Shown here: in pieces, positions 1 through 8,593 of the stretch
How positions within the stretch are numbered: position 1 is the stretch's first letter
Layout of the letters: each line of letters opens with the position of its first letter
Assembly (NCBI RefSeq): GCF_008329585.1
Contig: NZ_NPKP01000004.1
Span: 372,001 to 436,000 of the forward strand
Reading direction: 5' to 3'
Length of the DNA stretch: 64,000 nt
Origin: Mycolicibacterium sp. P9-22
GTDB taxonomy: Bacteria > Actinomycetota > Actinomycetes > Mycobacteriales > Mycobacteriaceae
Notes under the pieces: model-generated
What the model saw: only the letters and a program-made list of their open reading frames with translations
Databases searched by the model: none
What the model was told of the DNA's origin: nothing
Program-made: the position numbers and the translations under genes

Positions 1-1086
1 ATCAACTCGACCTTCAATGAGCCTTACGAAGTGGCACGGCAGTTCGCGTCGCTGGATCACCTGTCCGCCGGGCGGGCCGCCTGGAATGTGGTCACCTCAT
101 GGGATGCCTTCACCGGCGAGAACTTCCGGCGCGGCGGGTATCTGGCCGAGGACCAGCGCTACGCCCGTGCCGAGAGTTTCCTGGCCGCTGCGCACAGCCT
201 GTTCGACTCGTGGCGCGGTGACGAGATCGTCGCCGACAAAGACACCGGCGCATTCCTGTCCGACCCCGATGCCGGCAGGTTCTCCTACCAGGATGAGCAT
301 TTCGACATCGCCGGCCGGTTCAACGTGCCGCGCAGCCCACAGGGCCGGCCGGTCATCTTCCAGGCCGGCGACTCCGATCACGGCCGCGAGTTCGCCGCTC
401 GCGCAGCCGATGCCATCTTCTCCCGGCACGGCACCCTCACCGAGGGCCAGGCGTTCTACGCCGACGTGAAGGGTCGGCTGGCCGCCTACGGCCGCCGCCA
501 CGATCAGCTGCTGATCCTGCCCGCGGCGACATTCGTGCTCGGTGACACCGATGCCGAGGCCGCCGATATCGCCCACGATGTCCGGCTGGCGCAGGTGTCC
601 CCCGCGACGGCGATCAAGTTCCTGGAGCAGCTGTGGAACCGGGACCTGTCCGACCATGACCCGGACGGCCCGCTGCCCTCGATCGACCCGGTTGTCGGGG
701 AGAACACCATCGCCCGGGGCCGGGCCAGTGTGCGCATGCACCGGGACCCGGTCGCCGTCGCCAACGAATGGCGGGCCAGGGCCGAGGCCGAAAACCTTAG
801 CAGCCGTGAGCTGATCATCGAGGTGACCGGACGGCAGAACTTCATCGGTTCACCTGTGACAGTGGCCGAGGAGATCAACAAGCTGGTGCAGGCCGACGCC
901 AGTGACGGGTTCATCCTGGTGCCGCATGTCACGCCGGCAGGCCTCGACCCGTTCGTTGATTCGGTGGTGCCACTGCTGCAGGAGCGCGGGGTGTTCCGCA
1001 CCGACTACGAGGGCACCACGCTGCGCGAGCACCTCGGATTGGCGCCGGCTCCCGATCTCACTCCACAGCCGTCGGGGCGTCGGTAG
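1..1086 (+). CDS. FMN-dependent monooxygenase, NtaA/SnaA/DszA-type luciferase-like family (5' partial)
   Basis: The reading frame is open from base 1, so the N-terminus lies outside the window; about 361 residues remain of a family usually 430-460 long. The segment with LDHLSAGRAAWNVVTS matches the conserved block of flavin-dependent monooxygenases that oxidise nitrilotriacetate, dibenzothiophene sulfone or similar compounds, and VIFQAGDSDHGREFAAR matches the flavin phosphate-binding region. These enzymes use FMNH2 supplied by a separate flavin reductase; one such gene lies at 8594-9223, though not in the same unit. The last 29 bases overlap the convergent DUF1214 gene. The substrate cannot be told from sequence. 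Confidence 0.85.
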   Translation: MNSTFNEPYEVARQFASLDHLSAGRAAWNVVTSWDAFTGENFRRGGYLAEDQRYARAESFLAAAHSLFDSWRGDEIVADKDTGAFLSDPDAGRFSYQDEHFDIAGRFNVPRSPQGRPVIFQAGDSDHGREFAARAADAIFSRHGTLTEGQAFYADVKGRLAAYGRRHDQLLILPAATFVLGDTDAEAADIAHDVRLAQVSPATAIKFLEQLWNRDLSDHDPDGPLPSIDPVVGENTIARGRASVRMHRDPVAVANEWRARAEAENLSSRELIIEVTGRQNFIGSPVTVAEEINKLVQADASDGFILVPHVTPAGLDPFVDSVVPLLQERGVFRTDYEGTTLREHLGLAPAPDLTPQPSGRR

Positions 1087-2161
1087 CTTTCACCAGTCGT
1101 ACCTGCGGACGGTCGGGCACCTCGTCGGTGAGGAACCAGCGGAAGGCCAGGTTCCCTCTCGGATAGTCCAGTGTGGTCAGTGAATTGGGATGTGCTGTCA
1201 GGCCTCGGGACAGCACGACCGTCACCGATCCGTCACTGTTGGGCACCGCGGTGTGGCCGTTGAGCGAACTGCGGGCATCGCGCACCCCCGGCGTCGCCAT
1301 GAACTGGTTCCACACCACCAGGTTCCAGAACCGGCAGGCGGGCGGGCGGTGGGTGATTACCAGCGCCTCGTCCTCGGCGAGGTCGAAGCTGCCGTAGCCG
1401 TAGCAGGCATCACGCGCCGACCACCCGAAGTTCGCGTCGGGCACCTGGTAGGGCGCCGCGAAATCGTTGGCCGCCATGCTCGATTCATGCCCCAGGTTGT
1501 GGTTGTCATCGGGCTTCACACCGACCGCCATCGGCAGGATGGCGAACATGGTGCGCATCCAGGCGGCGCCGGCCCGCAGGGCGGAGGCAGTCTCGTCGTC
1601 GCCGTGCCGGAACGGCTCGGGTTCGTCGAGGGCTTCGATATGCCAGGTGACGGCGGCACCGGTGTGCGGGTCGGCCTGGTAGTCGCGGGTCATCAGCACG
1701 GCGGCGTCGGGTGCGGGGCCGAAGTCGAAGGTGAAGTTGCCGTCGGTGTCGAAGTCCAGATCGTCGTCGCGGAACACCGCGACGACCCGGTCCGACCACG
1801 CGCCCGGTGCGGGTTCGTTGTAGGCAGTCACCGAGAAGTACACGCTGTCACCGCGATTGCCGCTGATCCGGTAGCGGCGCTGCGGGTCCACCGGGCACAT
1901 GTAGTAGATGGCGTCGGTGTTGTCCCCACCCCAGCGCCGATCGGGGCGCCACGGTGAATTGAGCTCCAGCCACTGCGGGCGGCTGGGGTCGGCAAACAGG
2001 TAGGTGTCCAGCGCCACGCCGAGAGTGGTGGCCAGCATCCGGTAACCGTCTCCGATCTGGCGGTCGTCGGTCACCGCCCTGTCACCCTCCAGGAAGGAGC
2101 GGTCCAGGTCACGCAGGGTGTCGAGCAATCCCCGCCAGGCCGTCGTCGATTCGTGTGTCAT
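1058..2161 (-). CDS. DUF1214 domain protein
   Basis: A 367-residue protein starting at an ATG preceded by GAGGA. It has the mixed beta pattern of DUF1214 proteins, including YYMCPVDPQRRYRISG and a C-terminal block ending near PRGNLAFRWFLTDEVPDRP. No signal peptide or membrane segment is visible. The stop codon of the upstream tetR gene overlaps this start (ATGA), so the two are almost certainly cotranscribed and translationally coupled. DUF1214 proteins are common in mycobacteria near lipid and xenobiotic genes, but no reaction is established. Its 3' end overlaps the convergent monooxygenase gene. Confidence 0.8.
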   Translation of the reverse strand: MTHESTTAWRGLLDTLRDLDRSFLEGDRAVTDDRQIGDGYRMLATTLGVALDTYLFADPSRPQWLELNSPWRPDRRWGGDNTDAIYYMCPVDPQRRYRISGNRGDSVYFSVTAYNEPAPGAWSDRVVAVFRDDDLDFDTDGNFTFDFGPAPDAAVLMTRDYQADPHTGAAVTWHIEALDEPEPFRHGDDETASALRAGAAWMRTMFAILPMAVGVKPDDNHNLGHESSMAANDFAAPYQVPDANFGWSARDACYGYGSFDLAEDEALVITHRPPACRFWNLVVWNQFMATPGVRDARSSLNGHTAVPNSDGSVTVVLSRGLTAHPNSLTTLDYPRGNLAFRWFLTDEVPDRPQVRLVKATDAPTAVE

Positions 2162-2733
2162 GTACTGATTCCTCTCACGATCAAGGTGGCGGTGCGCTCG
2201 ATCCACGCATCGTCTGGGACGGCGCCGCGGGCAAGCAGTGCCACAAAGGTGATGCCGGCAATGGATTCGGCAAGGTCGGTGGCGGTGACATCGGCGCGCA
2301 TCTCGCCGCGCGCCACGGCCGCGTCGAGGTACTCACCGAGACCGCGCACCAGGATGTCGCCGAAGCGTTCCAGCAGCGTGGTGTGCAGGGCCGGGTCGGC
2401 GGCCATCTCCCCGACCAGCCCGGGTAGTGCCGCACGGGCAGCGGGAGTGCTGAACACGGCCAGCGTACGGCGCACCATTTCCCGGATGTCTCCCAACAAC
2501 GTTCCGGTATCGGGTAGTTCGGTGCCGGCATCGAGCGGGAAGACCGCCTCGTGGACGAGGGCGGCCTTGCTGGGCCAACGCCGGTAAATGGCCGGTTTGC
2601 TGGTGCCGGCGCGCACCGCGATGGCGCCGACGGTGAGTTCTGCGTAGGGGGTCTCACCGATCAGCTCGACGGTGGCGCGCAGCACCGCATCGTCGATCTG
2701 CGGATTTCGGGGTCGTCCAATCTCTGTCGTCAT
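2158..2733 (-). CDS. TetR/AcrR family transcriptional regulator
   Basis: A 191-residue protein. Residues about 10-55 form the N-terminal helix-turn-helix: LTVGAIAVRAGTSKPAIYRRW followed by PSKAALV, the classic TetR signature. The rest is the variable helical ligand-binding domain. The start is the ATG at 2733; frames upstream would run into the divergent promoter. It overlaps the DUF1214 gene by four bases and lies 28 bases from the divergent sulfotransferase start, so it probably represses its own operon and the sulfotransferase through the palindrome between them. The inducer is unknown. Confidence 0.9.
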   Translation of the reverse strand: MTTEIGRPRNPQIDDAVLRATVELIGETPYAELTVGAIAVRAGTSKPAIYRRWPSKAALVHEAVFPLDAGTELPDTGTLLGDIREMVRRTLAVFSTPAARAALPGLVGEMAADPALHTTLLERFGDILVRGLGEYLDAAVARGEMRADVTATDLAESIAGITFVALLARGAVPDDAWIERTATLIVRGIST

Positions 2734-2744
2734 TACGGAACTCA

Positions 2745-2758
2745 GAGTAACATAACTC
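2745..2758. promoter_or_regulatory. Putative TetR operator over divergent promoters
   Basis: GAGTAACATAACTC has inverted GAGT/ACTC ends and lies in the 28-base gap between the tetR start (2733) and the sulfotransferase start (2762). It contains TAACAT, a possible -10 box eight bases before the sulfotransferase GTG, and on the other strand TATGTT, a possible -10 for tetR. A repressor bound here would block both promoters. The arms are only four bases, so the exact site is inferred. Confidence 0.45.
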
Positions 2759-2761
2759 GAT

Positions 2762-4006
2762 GTGACTGACACCACTGCAGCAATCGTTCACCTCGAAGAC
2801 CTCGCCGAGCCGCGTTACAGCCCTGAAGCACAACAGATTCGGGACATGATGGCCGGGATGGCGCCGGACTTCCCACTGGATTCCGGGGTGCTGCACGCCC
2901 GCGCCCAGGCCGACACCGGCCTCACCGACTTCGGGCCCGGCGACTACCGGGAACGTCTGGACCGGTATGTGGCCGAGCTGCGCGAGATCGACATGCACGC
3001 CGCAGGGGTGGTGAACTTCCACGCCCAACTGGTGCAGTGGCTCAAGAACCGGCTGTTGCTGACCGATCTGCTGACCCGTCACCCCGAGATCCGCGATATC
3101 GAGGTGCTGCCGCCGGTGGTCATCGCCGGACTGCCCCGCACCGGCACCACCCACCTGCACAACCTGCTGGCGGCGCCGTCGACATTTCGCAGCCTGCCGT
3201 ACTGGGAGGGTGTCGAACCGTTTCCGCTAACGGCCGAGGCGGGCCTGTCCCCCGACCCCCGCGTGACACGAATGGACATGGCGGTACAGGTGATGGACAC
3301 CCTGATGCCCCACTTCGCGCTCATGCACGAGATGACCACCGAGCATGTGCACGAGGAGATCCAATTGCTGGCCAACGACTTCTCCACGATGCTGATGGAG
3401 ACGCTGGCCGACACGCCGCGGTGGAGCGACTACTACTGGTCACAGGACCAGACGAGCTCGTATGAATACCTGCGCACCCAACTGCAGGCGTTGCAGTTCT
3501 TGCGGGGCGGGCGGCGTTGGGTGCTGAAATCGCCTCAGCACCTCGGCCAGCTCGCGGTGCTCGATACCGTCTTCCCCGGCGTGGTCGTGGCGTTCACCCA
3601 CCGCGATCCGGTGCCGGTGGCGCTGTCGATGATCGCGATGATCACCTACAGCGAGCGGATGCACCGCGACCGGGTGGACGTCGCGCGGACCGCGGCGGGT
3701 TGGGTGAACCGGCTGGAGAAGTTGCTCGGTGAGTGTGTGCGCCAACGCGACACCATCCCGGTCGAGCGCTCCGTCGACATCCGGTTCGACGATTTCATGG
3801 CCGATGAACTCGGCACCGCCGAGCGGTTGTTCACGCTGGCCGGCGAGCCGTTCGACGAGCCGGTGCGCGGCTCGATCACCGCCTACCTCGACGGTCACCG
3901 CCGCGGCAGGCTGGGCCGGGTCGCGACGTCGGCGCAGATGTTCGGTCTCGACGAGGACGACCTGCGGGCACGGTTCGCCGGCTACTCCCAGCGCTTCCTG
4001 AGCTGA
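2762..4006 (+). CDS. Sulfotransferase family protein
   Basis: A 414-residue protein, the size of mycobacterial Stf-type sulfotransferases. The 5'-phosphosulfate-binding loop is clear at residues 123-130 (GLPRTGTT). A downstream FTHRDP segment fits the 3'-phosphate-binding region, so transfer of sulfate from PAPS to a lipid, sterol or small-molecule hydroxyl is likely. No signal peptide; probably cytoplasmic. The GTG start has no Shine-Dalgarno sequence and sits eight bases after a TAACAT box, which fits a leaderless mRNA. It is divergent from tetR/DUF1214 and likely in the same regulon. The acceptor is unknown. Confidence 0.85.
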   Translation: MTDTTAAIVHLEDLAEPRYSPEAQQIRDMMAGMAPDFPLDSGVLHARAQADTGLTDFGPGDYRERLDRYVAELREIDMHAAGVVNFHAQLVQWLKNRLLLTDLLTRHPEIRDIEVLPPVVIAGLPRTGTTHLHNLLAAPSTFRSLPYWEGVEPFPLTAEAGLSPDPRVTRMDMAVQVMDTLMPHFALMHEMTTEHVHEEIQLLANDFSTMLMETLADTPRWSDYYWSQDQTSSYEYLRTQLQALQFLRGGRRWVLKSPQHLGQLAVLDTVFPGVVVAFTHRDPVPVALSMIAMITYSERMHRDRVDVARTAAGWVNRLEKLLGECVRQRDTIPVERSVDIRFDDFMADELGTAERLFTLAGEPFDEPVRGSITAYLDGHRRGRLGRVATSAQMFGLDEDDLRARFAGYSQRFLS

Positions 4007-4014
4007 CCGAAAGG

Positions 4015-4938
4015 TCACCGCGCCGGCGTCGCGGCCGGGTAGCCGATGTGGTCCACGATGGTGGTGTCGACCAGCGCCTCGAAGGAAGGCGCCTGGCGAA
4101 TCATCTTCTCATCCAGCAGGATCCGCAGCCACCGCGCGGTGGCTGCGGGGTCGATGCGGGCGGTGTCCCAGGTGTGCGAACCCAGCATCCGAGCGCAGGC
4201 CTTGCGCAGCGGCGCCGCGGGGGTGTTGGGCCAGCGCTGCTCCAGCAGCGGGTGCAGGTCGGCGAGATCGACCGATTTCATCAGCTGCATCGACTCCTGC
4301 AGTGCCGCGGTGAACGCCACCAGCCGCTCGGACAGTTCGGCGAACCGGTCGGTGCGGCAGTAGTACACGCTGTTGGGGCCCAACCCGCCCGTCTCGGTGT
4401 AGTCCTCGGCGATGTATCCGGTTCCCCTGTGCTGCAACACCTCGGCGTTGACGAGGTCCAGCACGATCGCGTCACCCAGGCCCGCTTCGAAGAGTTCGAT
4501 GAACATCGGGCTGGACAGATCGCGCAGGAAGGTGATGGATGCCGGGTCGACGCCGGCCTCCCTGATCAGCCCGGCGGTGAATGCGTAGGGCGCGCTACCG
4601 CCGATGCCCGGCGCCAGGACGGTCGTGCCGACCAGTTCGGACCAGGTGAAATCGGATCGCGGCGTGCGGGTCACCAGCGCCTTCGGGAACTGGTGGTTCA
4701 CCTGAGCGAACACCGTCAGCTCGCGCGGGGTGTTCCAGTACATGGCCGGCACCCACAGCCCGCCGAGGGCTACATCGGCCGCGCCGCTGTCCAGGTCGTC
4801 GAGTACCCCGGTCCATGGATCCTTGGCCGTGGCGTTCACCTGCAGACCGCGCTCGGCGAACAGCCCGATAGCGTCGGCGTAGTACTGGGGCAGGTAGTTC
4901 GGAGCGTGAGCGGTGGCGGAGATATTGAGCTGCAACAT
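4015..4938 (-). CDS. NMT1/THI5-like periplasmic-binding-fold protein without signal peptide
   Basis: A 307-residue protein with the type II binding-protein fold of ABC transporter substrate-binding proteins (SPYFA-like start LPQYYADAIGLFAERGL, then DVALGGLWVP). The sequence begins directly with the first beta strand, with no signal peptide or lipobox, and no ABC permease or ATPase gene is nearby. It follows the MFS gene by 32 bases on the same strand with an AAGGA ribosome site. Some members of this fold are cytoplasmic enzymes or sensors (for example 4,5-dihydroxyphthalate decarboxylase and thiamine pyrimidine synthase), which is more likely here than uptake. The ligand is unknown. Confidence 0.65.
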   Translation of the reverse strand: MLQLNISATAHAPNYLPQYYADAIGLFAERGLQVNATAKDPWTGVLDDLDSGAADVALGGLWVPAMYWNTPRELTVFAQVNHQFPKALVTRTPRSDFTWSELVGTTVLAPGIGGSAPYAFTAGLIREAGVDPASITFLRDLSSPMFIELFEAGLGDAIVLDLVNAEVLQHRGTGYIAEDYTETGGLGPNSVYYCRTDRFAELSERLVAFTAALQESMQLMKSVDLADLHPLLEQRWPNTPAAPLRKACARMLGSHTWDTARIDPAATARWLRILLDEKMIRQAPSFEALVDTTIVDHIGYPAATPAR

Positions 4939-4970
4939 AGTCGGATTCCTTACTGGTTGTGTCAGTTGGT

Positions 4971-6425
4971 TCAGGCGTTGACCAGAACCGGCTTCTCGGT
5001 GACGGTCTCCAGCGACTTGCCGAAGGTTTCCGGGCCGAATCGGGCGGCGACCACCAGCAGGGCGTACATGCCGGCGATCATGGCGAACACGCCGGGGACG
5101 CCGAAGCGGTCGAAGAAGAACAGTGCGGCGAACGGCATGACGGCGCCGGCGACGTTGCCGATGCCGTTCACCACGGAGGTGCCCATGGCGCGCACCGAGG
5201 TCGGGAACAGTTCAGGTGACCACACCGAGAGCATGGTGTTGAGCATCATGGTGAAGAACTGGAAGATCATGCCCAGCACCAGGATCAGCGCGGTGGTATC
5301 GGCGAACGCTGCGAAACAGATCGCCGAGATGCACCCGAGGACGGCGGCGATGCTGACCGTCAGCCGCCGGGGTGCCTTGCCGGCCAGGTAGGACGCGGCG
5401 CAGGCACCGAACAGTGAGCCGATGTTCATGATCATGGTGAAGGCCAGCGAATCCGACAGCGAGTAGCCGCGCGAGACCAGCAGGATCGGCATCAGGAACA
5501 GCAGGGTGACCTGTGCGCCGAAGGACATCCACGAGGCGGAGCCGATGGCGATGGTGCGTTTGAGGTTTTCGCCTTTGAACACCTCGGCGTAGCTTGATTT
5601 CACCTTGACGGGGATGTCGGAGATGGTGACGAACTGCCTTGTGGGGCCTGGATTGCGTAGACCCGCGATGCTGCCGGAGGCCAGTCGCGTCAGGCTCTTG
5701 TTGGCATCTTCGACCCGTCCCTTGCTGAGCAGGAAGCGGGGCGACTCGGGCAGGTAGCGGCGGAAGAATACGACCAGCACGGCGGGGACGGCCAGCATGA
5801 CGTAGGTCCAGCGCCAGGCGCTGTCGTTGCCGCCGAGTGCGCCGTTGAGCGGTCCGAGCACCAGCCAGAAGAAGCCGAACGAGGCGATGTTGCCGATGCC
5901 GCCGGAGGAGATGTTCAGGGTCGCCAGCAGGGTGCCGCGGTGCCGGGTGGCGACGATCTCGGCGAGAATCGCCAGACCGACCGTGAATTCGCCGCCCAAC
6001 CCGATGCCGACGATGAAGCGGCTGGCCAGCAGCATCTCGTAGTTCAGCGCGACGGCGCTGATCAGTCCGCCGAGGGTGTAGACCAACAGGTTCAGGCTGA
6101 GGGCCATTCGCCGGCCCCAGCGGTCGGCGATATAGCCGCCGATGATGCGTCCGGCGAGGCCGCCCAACACGGTGGCGGTGTTGATCATGGTCAGTTCTGC
6201 GTTGCCGATGCCGAACGACTCCTTGAGTAGGGGCCCCATGGCACCGGTGGAGTTCTGCTCCAGCGAATCGAAGAACAATCCGGCCATCAGCAGCAGGATC
6301 AGGGCGGCCTGGACCCGGCCGAAGCCGATGCGGTCCAGGGCGGCGGTGAGACCGGTGGAGATCGCGGGATCGGTACCGGGGTGCGTGATTTCAGGGGGGA
6401 CGGTGGCGGTGCGACGGAAGGACAT
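4971..6425 (-). CDS. MFS transporter (sugar/aromatic-acid:H+ symporter type)
   Basis: A 484-residue integral membrane protein with about 12 hydrophobic segments. The loop 2-3 signature of the major facilitator superfamily is present (GGYIADRWGRRMAL), and RFIVGIGLGGEFTVG in helix 4-5 resembles the sugar porter and aromatic acid symporter families. The start has GGAG a few bases upstream. It lies between the gntR gene and the binding-protein-like gene on one strand, with a GntR-type operator 43 bases before its start, which suggests substrate-controlled import of an organic acid or related compound. The substrate is not readable from sequence. Confidence 0.85.
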   Translation of the reverse strand: MSFRRTATVPPEITHPGTDPAISTGLTAALDRIGFGRVQAALILLLMAGLFFDSLEQNSTGAMGPLLKESFGIGNAELTMINTATVLGGLAGRIIGGYIADRWGRRMALSLNLLVYTLGGLISAVALNYEMLLASRFIVGIGLGGEFTVGLAILAEIVATRHRGTLLATLNISSGGIGNIASFGFFWLVLGPLNGALGGNDSAWRWTYVMLAVPAVLVVFFRRYLPESPRFLLSKGRVEDANKSLTRLASGSIAGLRNPGPTRQFVTISDIPVKVKSSYAEVFKGENLKRTIAIGSASWMSFGAQVTLLFLMPILLVSRGYSLSDSLAFTMIMNIGSLFGACAASYLAGKAPRRLTVSIAAVLGCISAICFAAFADTTALILVLGMIFQFFTMMLNTMLSVWSPELFPTSVRAMGTSVVNGIGNVAGAVMPFAALFFFDRFGVPGVFAMIAGMYALLVVAARFGPETFGKSLETVTEKPVLVNA

Positions 6426-6467
6426 TGAGGACTCCAGGTGTGAGAAGCGCGAACACGATGGAGTCAG

Positions 6468-6477
6468 TTGTATACGA
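6468..6477. promoter_or_regulatory. Putative GntR (FCD subfamily) operator
   Basis: TTGTATACGA fits the TNGT-N(0-3)-ACNA pattern bound by many FadR/VanR-type GntR regulators. It lies in the 136-base gap between gntR and the MFS gene, 43 bases upstream of the MFS start, in an unusually AT-rich stretch. It is the natural binding site for the adjacent regulator. Confidence 0.5.
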
Positions 6478-6537
6478 AATTGGTTACATGGCCATTGCCT
6501 AGCAGCAGGTTTCTGTTACGACCATGAAAACATGCCC

Positions 6538-6556
6538 CAGATTGAAATACAATCTG
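6538..6556. repeat. Perfect 7-bp inverted repeat after gntR
   Basis: CAGATTG and CAATCTG are separated by five A/T bases. It begins six bases past the gntR stop. On the minus strand it could form a small hairpin, but no U-run follows directly. It may be a weak terminator or a second regulator site. Confidence 0.5.
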
Positions 6557-6561
6557 AGCTT

Positions 6562-7179
6562 TCAGGCGCCGCCGAATTTCTCCGCGAAGTACCGCTCGTC
6601 GCGCTGCAGGTGCTCGTCCATCAGGTATCCCGCCTGCACCGATGAGCCGTTGACGATCGCCAGTGCGAGCACGCGATGATCGCCGACCGACGCATCGGGA
6701 TTGTGTCCCAACCCCCACTGCACCCGTCGGTTCACGTTGGCGAGCATCTCTTCGAGCTGCCGATTGCCCGAGGCTGCCGCGACCAGCTCGTGAAACGACC
6801 GCCCGTGTGGCTGACCGTCATGGTGGTTTTCCTCTGCGACAGCGGCCAGTTCGCCGGCGACCGCGCCGCCGCGGTTGGCCGCCGCCAGCTGGGCGGCCAG
6901 GATCTCCAGGCCGCGACGGATCTGCAGCAGCTCCCTGCTGTCCTGGACGAGCGTCTCCGAGACCGTCGCACCGCGGTAACGGACGATCGTCACGAAGCCC
7001 TCGGACTGCAGCCGGGTCAGGGCCTCGCGCACCGGCACCCGCGATACCCCGAATTGCTTGGCGATCGCCTCCTCGACCAGACGTTCTCCCCCGGCCAAGC
7101 GACCCGCCAAGATGTCCTCACGCAGCGCATGCGCTATCGAGTCACCCGTCGATTCCACTCGAGACACCGGCTCTGTCAT
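6562..7179 (-). CDS. GntR family regulator, FCD domain
   Basis: A 205-residue protein. Residues 10-75 form the winged helix (IAKQFGVSRVPVREALTRLQSEGFVT), the hallmark of GntR regulators. The remainder is an all-helical FCD ligand domain with RRGLEILAAQLAA and FHELVAAASGN, where conserved Asp/His residues usually bind a metal and a carboxylate effector. It lies between an upstream F420-type oxidoreductase gene (39-base gap) and the downstream MFS transporter, all on the minus strand. It likely represses transporter expression until the pathway substrate appears. Confidence 0.9.
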   Translation of the reverse strand: MTEPVSRVESTGDSIAHALREDILAGRLAGGERLVEEAIAKQFGVSRVPVREALTRLQSEGFVTIVRYRGATVSETLVQDSRELLQIRRGLEILAAQLAAANRGGAVAGELAAVAEENHHDGQPHGRSFHELVAAASGNRQLEEMLANVNRRVQWGLGHNPDASVGDHRVLALAIVNGSSVQAGYLMDEHLQRDERYFAEKFGGA

Positions 7180-7218
7180 AAGGGGTCCAGTATGGCGGGT
7201 GCCGATCCGGTCATCGCG

Positions 7219-8163
7219 CTACGCCGTGCCCGCATCGGAGAGGGTTGGAATCACCCGGCATCGCTGCACCAGTTCGGCCAGAGCATCGTCGTCCCCGGCG
7301 GGCAGCGCGATCGTCAGCCCGTCGCACAGTCGCGCGTACCACTGCCCGAGTACCTCGGGGATCTCGTCGTAGGTGCCTTGTGGGACAAGTTGTTCAAGTG
7401 CGCCGAGATCGGTGACACCGATGCGCTCCAGCTGCCGACGGTAGGCGGGAGTGCTGTACAGGAACGCCAACTCGCTTCGGCGGGTGTCGCGCAGCACGCC
7501 GATCTCCTGGTGGGTCGCGGCCATCAACGGCTGCGGATTCGCGATCACCCGCGGTGACCCGCCGCCCAGCGCCGGCAACGTCTGGGTGCGCAGGATCTCC
7601 GGGTGGGAGTTGGTGGGATGGCAGACAAAGCCGTCAGCCAGCTCGCCGGCCATGGCCACCATGCGCGCGTTGACACCGCCGGTCCAGATGGCCGGTGCGG
7701 GGTGATCCAGTGGGCCGGGGTTGAAGTAGGGCTGCAGCTTATTGAATGTGTAGTGCGGGCCAACGTAATTGAGGGGTTCGCCGGTCTGGAAGGCGCGAAA
7801 GATCGCGCGCAGTGCGCCGATGTAGTCAGCCATCCGGGATACCGGCTCGGACCAGGTGGCGGAGAAGCGACCGACGATATTGCCGCGCACCTGGGAGGCG
7901 ATACCCAACTGGAACCTGCCACCGGACAGGCGCGCCACATCCCAGGCTGCGTAGGCGGTGATCATCGGGCTGCGCGGGAATGCCAGCACCATGCTGGTAC
8001 GCACGGTGATCGCGGTGGTGGCCTGCACCGCGAAGGCGGCCACCGTGAACGGATCGTGGATGGTCTCGGAGACATGGACGGTGTCGAAGCCTAGGCGTTC
8101 GGCGCGCGCGGCGAACGCGCCGATCTCGGCCGGGCCCAGGGTCGCGGGCGCGGTGGCCACCAT
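7219..8163 (-). CDS. LLM class F420-dependent oxidoreductase
   Basis: A TIM-barrel protein of about 314 residues from the luciferase-like family. Recognisable blocks are ARAERLGFDTVHVSETIHDPF, LSGGRFQLGIASQVRG (the flavin/F420-binding GGR-x-xLG pattern) and AIWTGGVNARM. A longer frame reaches 8352 but would overlap the divergent gene at 8222, so I chose the ATG at 8163, preceded by AGGGGTGG; a GTG at 8169 is the alternative. F420 specificity is inferred from the subfamily and the actinobacterial host. It heads the gntR-MFS-binding-protein series and could act on the imported compound. Confidence 0.8.
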   Translation of the reverse strand: MVATAPATLGPAEIGAFAARAERLGFDTVHVSETIHDPFTVAAFAVQATTAITVRTSMVLAFPRSPMITAYAAWDVARLSGGRFQLGIASQVRGNIVGRFSATWSEPVSRMADYIGALRAIFRAFQTGEPLNYVGPHYTFNKLQPYFNPGPLDHPAPAIWTGGVNARMVAMAGELADGFVCHPTNSHPEILRTQTLPALGGGSPRVIANPQPLMAATHQEIGVLRDTRRSELAFLYSTPAYRRQLERIGVTDLGALEQLVPQGTYDEIPEVLGQWYARLCDGLTIALPAGDDDALAELVQRCRVIPTLSDAGTA

Positions 8164-8221
8164 TTCCACCCCTATGTCATAGCAGGAGGAGGACGCTGGA
8201 CCCTGTCGAAAGGGGACACTG

Positions 8222-8590
8222 ATGATCGAAGTGCTCGCAGATATGCCCGACGGGGTGACCGGCATCCGGGCGTCGGGCCGAATCAGCGGCACGGATTTCC
8301 GTGCGTTCGCACCGACCATGGAGGCACTGGGCGCAGCGAAAGAAATCCGCATCGTCGAGGTGATCGCACCGGATTATGAGGGGTTCGGCCCGGGCGGTCT
8401 GGCCATGGACCTGAAGATGGGATTCGGCACGCTGCTGCAACATCATTCGGCGTTCAAGCGGATCGCGGTGGTGTCCGACAAGGACTGGGTCCGCCACACG
8501 ATGCACGCGCTGGGCTGGATGGTGCCCGGGGAGCTCGCCGTGTTCGGTCTGGATGAGCTGGAGAAGGCCAAGCAGTGGGCGGCGGGCTGA
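8222..8590 (+). CDS. SpoIIAA-like (STAS fold) protein
   Basis: A 122-residue soluble protein resembling the SpoIIAA-like family (formerly DUF3478), with the pattern GVTGIRASGRISGTDFRAF at the start, a KRIAVVSDKDWVRH strand-turn and an ELEKAKQWAAG end. These small STAS-fold proteins are often membrane-associated or lipid-binding, with no fixed function. The start has AAAGGGG seven bases upstream. It is divergent from the F420-type oxidoreductase and convergent with the flavin reductase. Confidence 0.75.
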   Translation: MIEVLADMPDGVTGIRASGRISGTDFRAFAPTMEALGAAKEIRIVEVIAPDYEGFGPGGLAMDLKMGFGTLLQHHSAFKRIAVVSDKDWVRHTMHALGWMVPGELAVFGLDELEKAKQWAAG

Positions 8591-8593
8591 GCC

